Assembly: GCA_027487485.1 (NCBI GenBank)
Contig: JAIYDN010000091.1
Span: 124,001 to 188,000 of the forward strand
Source of the DNA: Planctomycetaceae bacterium
Lineage (GTDB): Bacteria > Planctomycetota > Planctomycetia > Pirellulales > Pirellulaceae
Direction: 5' to 3'
Length of the DNA stretch: 64,000 nucleotides
The notes beneath the pieces are model-generated. The model saw nothing but the letters and a program-made list of their open reading frames with translations, was not told the origin of the DNA and made no database searches. The position numbers and the translations under genes were made by a program. Position 1 is the first letter of the stretch. Each line of letters starts with the position of its first letter. Positions 44,597 through 54,699 of this stretch are shown piece after piece.

Positions 44597-45439
44597 TTAG
44601 CGTTTCTTTCTTTGACAAACGGGGCAGAAAAAGGTGCTTCGCTGCCCCTGAACCATGCGAACGATCGAGCCTTTGACGCAGGTTCGACATGGTTCACCTG
44701 CGCGGTCGTAAACCAAGTGTTGATTTTGGTACTTTCCCTCACCATTGATTGCGTTTCGATAGGTTCCGTCGCTTAGCGTCGACCCCTCTTGCTCGATGGC
44801 GTGTGTCAAAATCCTGATCGTTTCAGCGTGGATTTGCTTCCATTTCATCTTACTGATGGCCGTGCAACGAAGACTTGGATGCACCCGAGCAGCATGTAGG
44901 ATCTCTGCGGCATACAGATTACCTATTCCGCTTACCAGTTTTTGGTCAAGTAAAGCAACTTTGACTTCCCGGTCCAAGCCCGCAAATCGACTCACAAATA
45001 TATCTTGGTCGACCACCGACGCGTCCGGTCCAAGCTGATTTGGGCCAAGATACAGGTCCACTTGTTTCGGCGTCCAAAGGCAGACGGTGCCTAAGCCTCG
45101 TCGATCCCAGTAAATGAAACGATCGGCTGCCGCGTTCTCGAGCTCAAACACAATGCGTAAATGGTGCTCGTTAGGCGGTGGCCAGAGCATCGCGATGCCC
45201 GCCATTTTGGGTTGCATTACAATGGAGTCCCCACTGTCCAATACAACCAGAACGCGCTTTGCGATTCGGTTCACTTCTCGAACCACACAACCCACCGTCC
45301 TTCGTTCAAGTTCTTGAAAGGAGGGATCGATCTTGATTGGCCGATACGGGATGTCCGGTTCAATCACCGAGCGAATTGTCCCGCCAATAATTGGAAACAG
45401 GCCACGTCGCATCGTTTCGACTTCGGGCAGCTCAGGCAT
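44597..45439 (-). CDS. mutM: Formamidopyrimidine-DNA glycosylase
   Basis: 280 residues starting with MPELPEVE, whose Pro2 becomes the catalytic N-terminus after Met removal; this fixes the start at the ATG 45439. The helix-two-turn-helix region (about 130-215, with LDQKLVSGIGNLYAAEILHAARVHP) and the zinc finger (CRTC...CPVC) at the C-terminus are intact. It removes 8-oxoguanine and ring-opened purines from DNA. It is the last gene of a floA-hypothetical-hisI-mutM run. Confidence 0.96.
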   Translation of the reverse strand: MPELPEVETMRRGLFPIIGGTIRSVIEPDIPYRPIKIDPSFQELERRTVGCVVREVNRIAKRVLVVLDSGDSIVMQPKMAGIAMLWPPPNEHHLRIVFELENAAADRFIYWDRRGLGTVCLWTPKQVDLYLGPNQLGPDASVVDQDIFVSRFAGLDREVKVALLDQKLVSGIGNLYAAEILHAARVHPSLRCTAISKMKWKQIHAETIRILTHAIEQEGSTLSDGTYRNAINGEGKYQNQHLVYDRAGEPCRTCVKGSIVRMVQGQRSTFFCPVCQRKKR

Positions 45440-45448
45440 CACCCATCC

Positions 45449-45829
45449 CTAGTGCGTTTTGTAGACATCTTTAGGTTCGATCAAGATGCTTTGGTCAACC
45501 ACAAACTGGTGCGATTCCAGTTTTCGAAAGAAGCAACTTGCATAGCCCTCGTGGCATGCTGCGCCGGTCTGTTCCACCAAGATCAAGATACAATCCGCAT
45601 CGCAATCGATTCGAACCTCTACAATGCGTTGGCGGTGACCGCTCTCTTCCCCTTTTCGCCACAAGCGGTTGCGAGAGCGACTAAAATAGGTCGCGAAACC
45701 ACTTGCAACCGTTTCTTGGTACGCTTCACGATTCATCCACGCAAACATCAAAACTTGGTGCGTTCTGGCATCTTGTGCGATGGCGGGCAATAACCCATTC
45801 ACACCGCGAGAAAAATCCGGTTCGGTCAT
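45449..45829 (-). CDS. hisI: Phosphoribosyl-AMP cyclohydrolase
   Basis: 126 residues from the ATG that overlaps the upstream stop (ATGA). HisI motifs: [36 protein letters not shown], the metal ligands in [16 protein letters not shown], and the zinc-binding [11 protein letters not shown]. It catalyses step three of histidine synthesis. There is no fused HisE domain and no other his gene nearby. It is 9 bp from mutM. Confidence 0.95.
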   Translation of the reverse strand: MTEPDFSRGVNGLLPAIAQDARTHQVLMFAWMNREAYQETVASGFATYFSRSRNRLWRKGEESGHRQRIVEVRIDCDADCILILVEQTGAACHEGYASCFFRKLESHQFVVDQSILIEPKDVYKTH

Positions 45830-46335
45830 TGCCAAGGACGCTTTAAAATCTCGTGAGCGATAATCGCCATCCGCATGGTTTGAGGATCGCGTAACTGATG
45901 AATCATGGACGCGGACGAAACCATCGCCGTCTTTTGTGGTTCGACTTGCGTTGCCGGAGTCTCCGTCAACACGCTCGGAGCCGTTGACTTCCGTTTGGAT
46001 TCCGATGCTCTTATCTTGCTGATTTCATTCTGAAAATTCGGCTTTCGGTTGGTTCCAACTCGATCGCCACCTTGCTCCAGCGAGGATGGGGGAGCGGAAG
46101 AAGGCAAGCCTGTCGAAAGACTACCACTGGTCGCTTGGTAGGGTGTTGAGAATGAATCCGGTATGCTGCTTGGAAGACTCGGTTGCAGTCGAGGTTGTTC
46201 AGGCTCTAGCCGTGGAGGTTCAGGATTACGTTGGGCCGACGGAGCAGGACTAGGCGCTTTGTTTCCCTTTTTCTGCTGCCTTTGCTGCCGCCTGAGGGCC
46301 GCCTGCTTCAAAAAATCGTCAAGATCGTCTGCCAT
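45826..46335 (-). CDS. Disordered hypothetical protein between floA and hisI
   Basis: 169 residues. A charged N-terminal helix ([23 protein letters not shown]) is followed by about 90 Pro/Ser/Gln-rich disordered residues. The C-terminal helix ([29 protein letters not shown]) looks like the conserved part and may be an interaction motif. It lies 77 bp after floA and is translationally coupled to hisI. Function unknown; a role with FloA is possible. Confidence 0.75.
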   Translation of the reverse strand: MADDLDDFLKQAALRRQQRQQKKGNKAPSPAPSAQRNPEPPRLEPEQPRLQPSLPSSIPDSFSTPYQATSGSLSTGLPSSAPPSSLEQGGDRVGTNRKPNFQNEISKIRASESKRKSTAPSVLTETPATQVEPQKTAMVSSASMIHQLRDPQTMRMAIIAHEILKRPWQ

Positions 46336-46412
46336 TACTAAGTTCTTTCCGAATGTCGGCTCTCGTAGGCGGCCCCAAACAAAGCATCGCTTGGAGCCAC
46401 TTCGATTAAGTA

Positions 46413-47453
46413 TTAGGCTCCGCGAGCGGTGTTCGAAGGTCCTGTTGTGCTGGTTCCGGCGATGCTTTGACGCATTTCGGTATCAGCCGTCATATTGCGC
46501 AGTTTGTAGTAGTCCATAATCGAAAGCCTTCCGCTGAGAAGCGATTCCGCGATTGCTTTAGGAACATCCGATTCGGCAGCCACCACTTCCGCTCGGCTTT
46601 GCTCGATCTTTGCAAACATTTCTTGTTCGGTCGCGACTGCTTCTGCGCGTCGGCTTTCGGCCTTGGCTCGAGCGACTCGCGTGTCCGCTTCTGCAAGGTC
46701 CGCTTGCAATCGAGCACCAATGTTCTCGCCCACATCAATATCTGCGATATCAATGGAAACGATTTCAAATGCAGTTTGATCATCTAGTCGACTAGCCAAT
46801 ACCGTCTTCGAGATAACGTCTGGGTTTTCCAAAACGGTCTTGTGACTCTCTGACGAGCCAATCGCGCTAACGATTCCCTGTCCAACCCGAGCGATGATGG
46901 TTTCTTCCGTTGCACCACCGATCAATCGCTGTAGGTTCGCTCGAACGGTGACTCGGGCCTTCACCTTCAACTGGATTCCATCCTTCGCGATCGCATCCAA
47001 GAAGGCAACTGCACTTCCCTTCGGTGGGCAGTCAATCACTTTAGGATAAACGCTGGTTTGAACGGCATCTAGCACATCGCGTCCGGCCAAATCGATGGCA
47101 GATGCTTCGCGAAACGAAAGGGTAATTTGCTTGCTTTTACGAGCCGCTACCAAAGCGCGAATCACCAAGGGAACATTGCCACGGGCCAGGAAGTGAGCTT
47201 CGAGCGATTTCGTCGTCAAGTCATCGTCTTTGATACCAGCTTGGACAGCCATGATCTTGCCGCGAACGATCGTTCGTGCATCGACACGTCGGAACATCAT
47301 TCCCAACAAGTCCCAGACACTGACTTTAGCCCCAGTCATAACCGACTGGACCCAAAGCCAAAAGTATCGCGAGAAAACGGCCAACACGATGATGGCGAAC
47401 ACGAAGGCTAAAAGACCTAACACGAGACAAATCGTGAAGATTACAGGGTTCAT
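46413..47453 (-). CDS. floA: Flotillin-like protein FloA
   Basis: 346 residues, standard length for the FloA/UPF0365 family. One N-terminal membrane hairpin (residues 4-40, [30 protein letters not shown]) is followed by the SPFH-like domain. An Ala/Glu-rich coiled coil (about 230-300) contains [31 protein letters not shown]. FloA oligomerises into membrane microdomains that organise signalling and secretion proteins. Confidence 0.95.
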   Translation of the reverse strand: MNPVIFTICLVLGLLAFVFAIIVLAVFSRYFWLWVQSVMTGAKVSVWDLLGMMFRRVDARTIVRGKIMAVQAGIKDDDLTTKSLEAHFLARGNVPLVIRALVAARKSKQITLSFREASAIDLAGRDVLDAVQTSVYPKVIDCPPKGSAVAFLDAIAKDGIQLKVKARVTVRANLQRLIGGATEETIIARVGQGIVSAIGSSESHKTVLENPDVISKTVLASRLDDQTAFEIVSIDIADIDVGENIGARLQADLAEADTRVARAKAESRRAEAVATEQEMFAKIEQSRAEVVAAESDVPKAIAESLLSGRLSIMDYYKLRNMTADTEMRQSIAGTSTTGPSNTARGA

Positions 47454-47500
47454 GGGATGCGCTTCTTACTTGATGAATGTGTTGTCATTACGGGCAAAGC

Positions 47501-48616
47501 TTAGGGGGCTCGGCTTGCATGCATCGTTTCTCCACCCATAAAAAAATGAATGGTTGAAGCGATTCCCGATGCATCATAGTTTAACGTAAGTTTTCCTGCC
47601 GTGTACTTTAGTCCAAACTCTTCTGGACTATGAGCCACCATCTCCAGCGGCACACCTGAGAGTGACAGATATAACTTCCCCTCCTTCGCCACGATTTCCC
47701 AAATCCCTCCTGAATCGCGTACAAACTTGCCCGCAATTTTTGCCTGTTGTTCAGGGGCGAGTTCGACAACGACGGGATCGTACGGTTTTTCAGGAGGCTG
47801 AATCGACTCCGGCAGGAGTTCCCGAAGCCAAATGTTGCGGTATCGAACAGGATTGCCGTGATCTTGGAAAGAAAGCGGACGGCGCTGGTCAACCTTGGTA
47901 TAAGGATGATGCTGAAGCCAGGAAGTCGGACCAAGCGGACGAACGCCGTCTTGGACAAGAACCCCATTGTGAAAAACCGTGATTCGAGCGGGCTGAATAA
48001 GTTTACCATCTTCACCGAATGCGGGAGCGCGATAGACAATGTCGTAGGCTTGCCATTCGCCTGGCTTTCGACTTGCATTGACCAAGGGTGGATACTGCCC
48101 ATAGACGGCCCCTGCTTGGCCATCCGCGTACGTTGGGTTCTCAAACGAATCGAGAACTTGCACTTCAAACAAACCTTGCAGAAAAACGCCGCTGTTGCCA
48201 CGCCCTTGTCCCTTTCCCTCCACTCTTGCTGGGGCGGCCCACTCGACATGCAGTTGGACATCGCCAAAGGATTGCTCCGTAAAAATGTATCCGCTGCCAG
48301 GGACGGATTCCATCACTCCATCGCGAATGATCCATTTTGCAGGGCTTTTGTTATCAGACCGCCAGCGTTCGAGGCTGGTTCCGTCAAACAAAACAATCGC
48401 ATCGGATGGTGCCGCATGGGGGAGATTGGACTCCCCTGGGGTGATCACTTTGGGGCGATCTCGCTCGATATCGTGCGCCTTCCAGCCCGTTGGAAGCTGG
48501 GCCACAGAATAGCTATTTAGCGAAATTCCTAATGCCCAAACAAGGACAAAAACGCTCTGTTTAAGCCCTCGGTTTAGTGAGTGAAATTGCTGGGACAAGC
48601 AAAAAATAAGATTCAT
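47501..48616 (-). CDS. Exported DUF1080 (3-keto-disaccharide hydrolase) domain protein
   Basis: 371 residues from the ATG at 48616; the N-terminus has a hydrophobic export segment (QSVFVLVWALGISLNSYSVAQ) after an unusually long lead. The DUF1080 jelly-roll covers about 95-280 (VLFDGTSLERWRSD, WIIRDGVMES, GNSGVFLQGLFEVQVLDSF). The C-terminal ~80 residues form a separate small beta domain (PEQQAKIAGKFVRDSGGIWEIVAKEGKLYLSL). The family is linked to glycoside breakdown after sugar oxidation. It lies 47 bp before floA on the same strand. Confidence 0.87.
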   Translation of the reverse strand: MNLIFCLSQQFHSLNRGLKQSVFVLVWALGISLNSYSVAQLPTGWKAHDIERDRPKVITPGESNLPHAAPSDAIVLFDGTSLERWRSDNKSPAKWIIRDGVMESVPGSGYIFTEQSFGDVQLHVEWAAPARVEGKGQGRGNSGVFLQGLFEVQVLDSFENPTYADGQAGAVYGQYPPLVNASRKPGEWQAYDIVYRAPAFGEDGKLIQPARITVFHNGVLVQDGVRPLGPTSWLQHHPYTKVDQRRPLSFQDHGNPVRYRNIWLRELLPESIQPPEKPYDPVVVELAPEQQAKIAGKFVRDSGGIWEIVAKEGKLYLSLSGVPLEMVAHSPEEFGLKYTAGKLTLNYDASGIASTIHFFMGGETMHASRAP

Positions 48617-48944
48617 GATAACCAGGCTTTGCTCGAAGGACGGAGGATAAGAGGATTGAGGCTCAAGGACTAGAACTGAATGGATGAACGGAAAACTGGC
48701 GAGCATCCGTTCTGCACCAAGACATCATAATCGGCCAAGGGTGGTTGGTCGCAAGAATCGCTGATGCAATCGTTACAGACGTTCGATTCATGAAAAAAGT
48801 AAGGGTTTCCCACATTGCTACCGATCGGAACGTCCTATTTGTAATCTGAGGATAAAAACGTGACCTACCCTTCAGCAATCGATTTCGACAGGGAAACAAC
48901 ACTCTGTTCTGTTGCAATTTTACACCCACCCGAATCCTTTTGCG
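48617..48944. other. Divergent intergenic region
   Basis: 328 bp between the DUF1080 gene and the GGDEF gene. No strong promoter pair or repeat was found. Confidence 0.4.
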
Positions 48945-51224
48945 ATGAAGATGGAATTGAATTCATCCCCAATTATAAGCGGCCTGCCGATTCAGGATGC
49001 CCCATGGCTACCTGTGTCGATACCTATTGGTATTCCACAAAGTCCAGCCACAGAGGGCACGGTTGCTCGAGAGGTTGCTGATTTCGTCGCTACTATGGCT
49101 GATCCCATGGAAATGGCAGCTGTGAAATTGGGCGTCATTTCCAGCCTGTACGTCGCCTTAAGAGCCAAGCACGGCCCAGCTGCAAGCCACTCAATGCGAG
49201 TCGCAATTTTTGCCTCCGCTTGGGGTGTCCGTAATCGCGTGCCAGAGAATCAACTCCAATTGCTTGAGGTTGCTGGCTTATTTCATGAAATAGGCAAGAT
49301 CGGAATTCCAGATCGAGTTCTGCAAAAGCCGGATCGATTGAGCGAAAACGAGCAATCGATGATGAGTCTTCACACTCAAGTTGGGCAGGAGATCGTGCGA
49401 GCTGCCGGTGGATCGGACGATTTAATTCAAGCGATTGCCGGCTTAGGAGTTCGATTTGATTCGGCGACGACGCATCCCGCCCATGGACAGGCATCCTTGA
49501 CCAGCCGATTGATCAACATCATCGATGCGTTCGACTCAATGACAACGCGTCAAGTCTTTCGTGACCCGCTATCGTACGACGCAGCGTTTGCCGAAATTTT
49601 TCAATTAGCAGGTTCCCAGTTTGATCCTGTTCTGGTCCGAAGCTTTGCGGAAGTGGTTCTGGACCCCAACGTCAATTTTCAAGAATCGGTAAAACATCGT
49701 TGGATGACCGGGTTGGATTCCATCGGAGTATCACGACTATTTGAACTCAAGGGTGGGACAAATCAACCGGTCGCAGCCTACTCAGAGCGACCAGCCAGTG
49801 CTTTGATCCAGTCTCTCAACGATACGTTTTATCGTCACATGATGGATCATATTCCGGACGGAGTCATCTTTATCGACTCGGAGTATCGCGTTCTCGATTG
49901 GAATTCAGCAGCAGAACGGATGACAGGTCGATCAGCCGACTCCGTGTTCCAGCAACGCTGGAACCCCGCGTTCGCATGCCTTTGCGATCAAGATGGTTTC
50001 GCAATCAGCGATTCGGATTGTCCATTCTTAGCACTCATGAATTCGGGCGAGAAAATTCAACGTAGGCTAGCCATAAGACAGGAAGGATCTGCAATTGTAC
50101 ACGTTGATTTGGAAGTTATTCCGGTACTTAACGACTTAGGACATTTGTGCGGCGGCGCCATGATCTTGGAGGATATCAGCGAAACGGCTGTCCTCGAGCA
50201 AAAAATTGTCTACCTTCGTGAACGCGCATCACAAGACCAACTGACGAAAGTTCCAAATCGTGGCGAATTGAATCGACAGCTTCCTGATTTTGTTGCATAC
50301 CATCAGCGCAATAACCACCCGGGTAGCATCATCATCTGCGATATCGATTTCTTCAAACGGATCAATGATACCTTTTCCCATCAAGCAGGTGATGAAGCGC
50401 TGATTGTATTTGCTAGTGTGCTCAAAGACTGCTGTCGTGAAACGGATTTCGTCGCACGTTATGGTGGTGAGGAATTCGTGATGCTATGCGGCGATTGCGA
50501 TTTTGCCGAAGCGAAAGAAATAGCAGAAAACATTCGAAAGCGAGTAAAGGCAACGCCCATTCCTTCCTTGCGAAATGCATCGATTACAGCAAGCTTTGGT
50601 GTAAGCACTGTCCTGGCAGGTGACACGCACGAAGCGGTTCTTGGAAGGGCGGATCAAGGCCTGCTTATCGCCAAGGAAAGCGGTCGCGATCGCGTGGTCG
50701 GGCTCGGTCTTGAAACCAAACCGGCATCACAAGAAACGCCAGCCCCCCAAGTCTCTAGCTGGCTGAGTTGGCTGGCACCCGCTAAATGCGAAGTACGACG
50801 ATTTGAACTGATGACGAACGTTCCACGCAACGTCACTCTGGAAAAGCTCAAAGGGTTCGTCAACGAATTCAAAGCCAACATCGTGCAGGTAACATGCGAT
50901 TCGGTTGTTCTGGATGTGGACTGCCGAATAGCTCCAATCCCGCAAATCCAAAACGAGCGACTTGGCAAATTTAGAGTCTCAGTCAAGTTAATTGACGTTG
51001 AAGTAGAAGCCAATTCTCGCAGCAACGAGCTGAAAATCTGCACGGTGCTCGAAACCGAAATTGTACCAACACGCGGCCGAGATCGACGTTCAGAAACAAC
51101 GCGCAATCAGATTCTGCGATTGAAAACAGCGTTTCAAGGATGGATGGTGGCAATCGAAATGGATGATTCCGTGAAGGCTACGATCGTTCGCAGAATCAAG
51201 CCTGAAAAGGATTCGCGTTACTAA
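48945..51224 (+). CDS. HD-GYP-like / PAS / GGDEF signalling protein
   Basis: About 759 residues; the start is uncertain (ATG at 48945, alternatives 48912 and 48951). Residues ~60-245 form an HD-GYP-like domain in which HD is replaced by HE (HEIGKIGIPD) and the downstream GYP loop is lost, so phosphodiesterase activity is unlikely. A PAS domain follows at ~300-415 (MDHIPDGVIFIDSEYRVLDWNSAAERM). The GGDEF domain at ~425-590 has an intact RYGGEEF and an RxxD product-inhibition site (RETD) five residues before it, so c-di-GMP synthesis is expected. The last ~145 residues are an unrecognised domain. Confidence 0.88.
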   Translation: MKMELNSSPIISGLPIQDAPWLPVSIPIGIPQSPATEGTVAREVADFVATMADPMEMAAVKLGVISSLYVALRAKHGPAASHSMRVAIFASAWGVRNRVPENQLQLLEVAGLFHEIGKIGIPDRVLQKPDRLSENEQSMMSLHTQVGQEIVRAAGGSDDLIQAIAGLGVRFDSATTHPAHGQASLTSRLINIIDAFDSMTTRQVFRDPLSYDAAFAEIFQLAGSQFDPVLVRSFAEVVLDPNVNFQESVKHRWMTGLDSIGVSRLFELKGGTNQPVAAYSERPASALIQSLNDTFYRHMMDHIPDGVIFIDSEYRVLDWNSAAERMTGRSADSVFQQRWNPAFACLCDQDGFAISDSDCPFLALMNSGEKIQRRLAIRQEGSAIVHVDLEVIPVLNDLGHLCGGAMILEDISETAVLEQKIVYLRERASQDQLTKVPNRGELNRQLPDFVAYHQRNNHPGSIIICDIDFFKRINDTFSHQAGDEALIVFASVLKDCCRETDFVARYGGEEFVMLCGDCDFAEAKEIAENIRKRVKATPIPSLRNASITASFGVSTVLAGDTHEAVLGRADQGLLIAKESGRDRVVGLGLETKPASQETPAPQVSSWLSWLAPAKCEVRRFELMTNVPRNVTLEKLKGFVNEFKANIVQVTCDSVVLDVDCRIAPIPQIQNERLGKFRVSVKLIDVEVEANSRSNELKICTVLETEIVPTRGRDRRSETTRNQILRLKTAFQGWMVAIEMDDSVKATIVRRIKPEKDSRY

Positions 51225-51249
51225 ACGTACCGCGTTTCAACGCTCCAAG

Positions 51250-52593
51250 CTATTTGTCTTTTAGCTTGAGTTGCAAGTTTTGGCGGTGAATTCCAAGGCG
51301 ACGTGCAGCGGCCGATACGTTGTTGTCTTCCAGCGTCATAGCGCGTTCAATAGCAAGCTGTTCAAATCGCTCCATGATCGCTTGCTTGGCTTCGGTTAAA
51401 GGCATTTCGAAGTACTCTTCAAAAAACTGCATGTCGCAAGGTTCTTGATGCTTTGGCAAAATCCCTAAGTCCTGGGCATTGATTGATACAGTGGTGGCCA
51501 TGGCCGCTGCTCCTTCGACTCGCTGCTTGAGCTCGCGTACATTTCCTGGCCAACTATAACTCATCATCGCAGCCATGCATTCAGGTGTCAGCTGTTGATC
51601 CGCTCCCAGCCAGCGCTTGGCGAGTAAGAGAATGTCCTCCACTCGCGATCGCAAGGCAGGAATTCGCAACTCAATCCCTCGAAGTCGGTAATAAAGATCC
51701 GATCGGAATGTCTTTTGTTCCATCGCCACTTCTAGATCTTGGTGTGTCGCACTTAGGATGCGAACATCCACTGGAACTTCTTCCTCGGAGCCAACGGGCG
51801 TCATAACGTTCTCTTGCAGAATACGTAACAGACGCGTCTGAACCCCCGAAGGCATGTCTCCGATTTCATCCAAGAACAGAGTTCCACCATTCGCCTTTCG
51901 GAACACACCTTCGCGGTTACGATCGGCCCCAGTAAAGGCCCCGCGGACATGACCAAACAGTTCGCTTTCGATGAGATTCTCAGAAATCGAGGCGGTGTTC
52001 ACGGCGACAAACGGCTTGTCGGAACGGTCGCTGCATCGATGCAACTCCCGCGCGACGAGCTCTTTTCCTGTGCCGCTCTCACCGCGAATTAGGACCGGAA
52101 GCTTCGATTTGCTTGCCCGTCTTATCTGATCGAAAAGACCATGCATGACAGGATGAATGCTGATCAGCGAGCCCAACTGAGGCACCGATTCTAATTCAGC
52201 ACTCAGTTGGGCGACTCGCTTCGCCAAGTCACAGCGTTCCTGACAACGCTTCACGATCGAGCGAACTTGTTCGATTTCATAAGGCTTCGTGAGAAAATCC
52301 GCCGCCCCACGTCGAATGCACTCGACCGCAATGTCAATGCTGTCGTTCGCCGTCAGCACAATGATCTCTGGACTTCGCCAATCAGGATGCGATTGCAGCT
52401 CCGTCAAAATGGAAATCCCATCTCGCACGGGCATATTGAGGTCCAGGAAAGCCAGATCCGCCCCTGCCTCCTTCAACTGCTTCAGTCCAGATTCCCCGTC
52501 TTGAGCCTCCAAGATCTCTCGCCCTGGCGCCCGGATCGCTCGATGCAAAGCATATCTGGCCGTAGCATCATCTTCGATGATCAATATCTTCAT
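51250..52593 (-). CDS. NtrC-family sigma-54-dependent response regulator
   Basis: 447 residues. A receiver domain (1-120) has phospho-acceptor D51 in FLDLNMP. The AAA+ domain (about 140-370) carries Walker A GESGTGKE (171-178), the sigma-54-contacting GAFTGA (218-223) and Walker B LFLDEIGD (239-246). A Fis-type helix-turn-helix closes the protein (AARRLGIHRQNLQLKL). It would activate -24/-12 promoters when phosphorylated by the kinase encoded 6 bp upstream. Last gene of the pspA operon. Confidence 0.96.
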   Translation of the reverse strand: MKILIIEDDATARYALHRAIRAPGREILEAQDGESGLKQLKEAGADLAFLDLNMPVRDGISILTELQSHPDWRSPEIIVLTANDSIDIAVECIRRGAADFLTKPYEIEQVRSIVKRCQERCDLAKRVAQLSAELESVPQLGSLISIHPVMHGLFDQIRRASKSKLPVLIRGESGTGKELVARELHRCSDRSDKPFVAVNTASISENLIESELFGHVRGAFTGADRNREGVFRKANGGTLFLDEIGDMPSGVQTRLLRILQENVMTPVGSEEEVPVDVRILSATHQDLEVAMEQKTFRSDLYYRLRGIELRIPALRSRVEDILLLAKRWLGADQQLTPECMAAMMSYSWPGNVRELKQRVEGAAAMATTVSINAQDLGILPKHQEPCDMQFFEEYFEMPLTEAKQAIMERFEQLAIERAMTLEDNNVSAAARRLGIHRQNLQLKLKDK

Positions 52594-52599
52594 GTATTC

Positions 52600-54699
52600 T
52601 TACTTATGGGATTTCACTTCGACGGTAAAGACGGAGCCTTGTCCTTGTTTTGATTCGACGTGAATTCTGCCGCCGATTTCTCGCACCCGCTCGGACACAA
52701 TATACAATCCAAGCCCTGTCCCCGTTGCTTTGCTGGTCTCAAACGGCAAAAAGATCTTGGATAGCCTCTCTTCCTGAATTCCGTTTCCATTATCCGCAAC
52801 AGATACTTGATACGTCTCGTGATTGTATCGGCTTTCAATTCGAACCAAACCGTTTCGATTCTCGGAGGCCGCCTCAATTGCATTCTTGATCAAGTTCATA
52901 AAGATCTCATTCAGTGATGCGTCGGACGCTTCCATAGTGATGCTTGAGCACTGCAAGTCTAATTCGACGCAAGTACTGCATTTTTTGGCATAGTGATCCA
53001 TGATTGCAACCAGCCTCTCAATCACACGGTCTGGATGCGTGATACGATTTTCGGAGTCTGGAGGCCTCGCAAAATCAAGCATGCGCTGAAGCGTCCGATT
53101 CAAACGATCGACCTCAGAAACAATCATGTTAAGATCGCGATGGTTGGAATTGCCTTGTGGCAAGTCTTCCGCAACGAGGCTCGCTATGGTTCGAATCGAC
53201 GAAAGCGGATTGCGAAGTTCATGCGCTAAAGATCCTGAAATCAAACCTAGGGTCGATAGCTTTTCCTGCTGTAGACTCGACAGCTCCGCTCGCCTACGAA
53301 GTTGTTCATCCCGTTGATTCTGAAGTGTCGCAGCAAACTGATCGATCAGTACAGAGATGGCCATGATCTGCTCATCCGCCAGTCGATCAAAACGATTGCG
53401 ACTTCCAAACAGCACCTTTCCAAAAATGGTTTTATAACGCATCGGGAAAAGAACATCGCAAGCAACCTGTTCCATGAAATCCGAGACCGGGACCGCGTGC
53501 GCATCACCACGTTCAACAGGTCGGTTCCAGAGTGCAAAAGGCTCTAGCATCGACGTACTTTTTAAATGCGATAGAGTGTCGGGACTTTTCGCGGTCATGT
53601 GCCCCAGGAGTGGCCCATCCGGATCATCCATATTGAGACAAATCACACTGACCCATTGAAGCTCAAATCGACTGCACAGCTCCTGAGCGAACCACCGGCA
53701 CCTCTCCTCTAAAGTTGGCAACGCGTTCTGAGCGATTTCAATTGCCAGTTTGCGAGCCTCATCTCTTACACGAAATGCGCTGGGACTCAATAGAAACCGA
53801 AGTGATTCGCTGACCCGGCGTCTCAGTGGCCGAATCCACCAAATCAAACTTGTCACGATAAGTACCTCGAAAATAATCAAGTCGACATCGAATCGCGATC
53901 GCATTGCTAAAGCCATCGGAGTCACGATCAGTCGATGCATCAACAGGCAAACCAAAACGATCCCGCCGTAAACAATTGATTGCTCGAATACCACCGGCAA
54001 CAATCTACACTTCAGGGTAAACCAAACGAATACTAAACCTGGAAACAGCGGAGCTATCCCCATCAGGATCCGAGACACAGGCTCCCATGGAGTTCCAACG
54101 CCAAAGCATGCGTAGCCTACGGCCCCTGCCGTCAGCAGAATCAGGATCCCACTCATCAACCAAAAAAATTGCTTCGCGGAACGATCTTCAAGTCCAAATG
54201 CTACCGCTGCAAAAATCATGGCCGAAGCAAAATTCGCAATCGCCAACCAGCTCAAGTAGATAATCGTCAACGGAGCCACGCTGGCCATCAAATCCCCCTG
54301 CGCACCTGAGACAATCAGCCAACTTGCTGGGACCATCAGTACTAAAGGAAGATACAGCATCGCATACCAAAGACTCGGCCTAGCATTCAACATCGATCTC
54401 GATGTTCGATAGTTGCGAAGCCTCAGTGCAGCATGCAACATGGCGGATGGCATCAGCAAAAGACCAAAACACAATCCGCACATGGCTAACCTATCCGGCC
54501 AAACAGCGGACAAGTTTCGCTCATTCTGGAACAACAATCGAAGGAAGTAGCCTAGATGGTACAAAAATGCGCCAACCAGCAGCCACTTCAGCCACGCAGC
54601 AACATGCGTGCGGTTGATCGGCTGCAAAAGCAACAGTAATAAGACGATTTCAAACAGACCAGCAGAGCCGATCAAAAACATTTCTAATCGATCAAGCAT
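52600..54699 (-). CDS. Membrane sensor histidine kinase
   Basis: 699 residues. About nine transmembrane helices fill residues 1-300. A GAF-like domain (about 325-470) follows, then HisKA with the phospho-acceptor His in LISGSLAHELRNPLSS and an HATPase domain (about 590-699) with NLIKNAIEAA, DNGNGI and TGTGLGLYI. The layout resembles PrsK (XrtA/PEP-CTERM-associated) kinases, which pair with NtrC-type regulators. The polytopic sensor suits a membrane signal. Its start overlaps the end of the preceding small gene by 16 bp. Confidence 0.94.
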   Translation of the reverse strand: MLDRLEMFLIGSAGLFEIVLLLLLLQPINRTHVAAWLKWLLVGAFLYHLGYFLRLLFQNERNLSAVWPDRLAMCGLCFGLLLMPSAMLHAALRLRNYRTSRSMLNARPSLWYAMLYLPLVLMVPASWLIVSGAQGDLMASVAPLTIIYLSWLAIANFASAMIFAAVAFGLEDRSAKQFFWLMSGILILLTAGAVGYACFGVGTPWEPVSRILMGIAPLFPGLVFVWFTLKCRLLPVVFEQSIVYGGIVLVCLLMHRLIVTPMALAMRSRFDVDLIIFEVLIVTSLIWWIRPLRRRVSESLRFLLSPSAFRVRDEARKLAIEIAQNALPTLEERCRWFAQELCSRFELQWVSVICLNMDDPDGPLLGHMTAKSPDTLSHLKSTSMLEPFALWNRPVERGDAHAVPVSDFMEQVACDVLFPMRYKTIFGKVLFGSRNRFDRLADEQIMAISVLIDQFAATLQNQRDEQLRRRAELSSLQQEKLSTLGLISGSLAHELRNPLSSIRTIASLVAEDLPQGNSNHRDLNMIVSEVDRLNRTLQRMLDFARPPDSENRITHPDRVIERLVAIMDHYAKKCSTCVELDLQCSSITMEASDASLNEIFMNLIKNAIEAASENRNGLVRIESRYNHETYQVSVADNGNGIQEERLSKIFLPFETSKATGTGLGLYIVSERVREIGGRIHVESKQGQGSVFTVEVKSHK

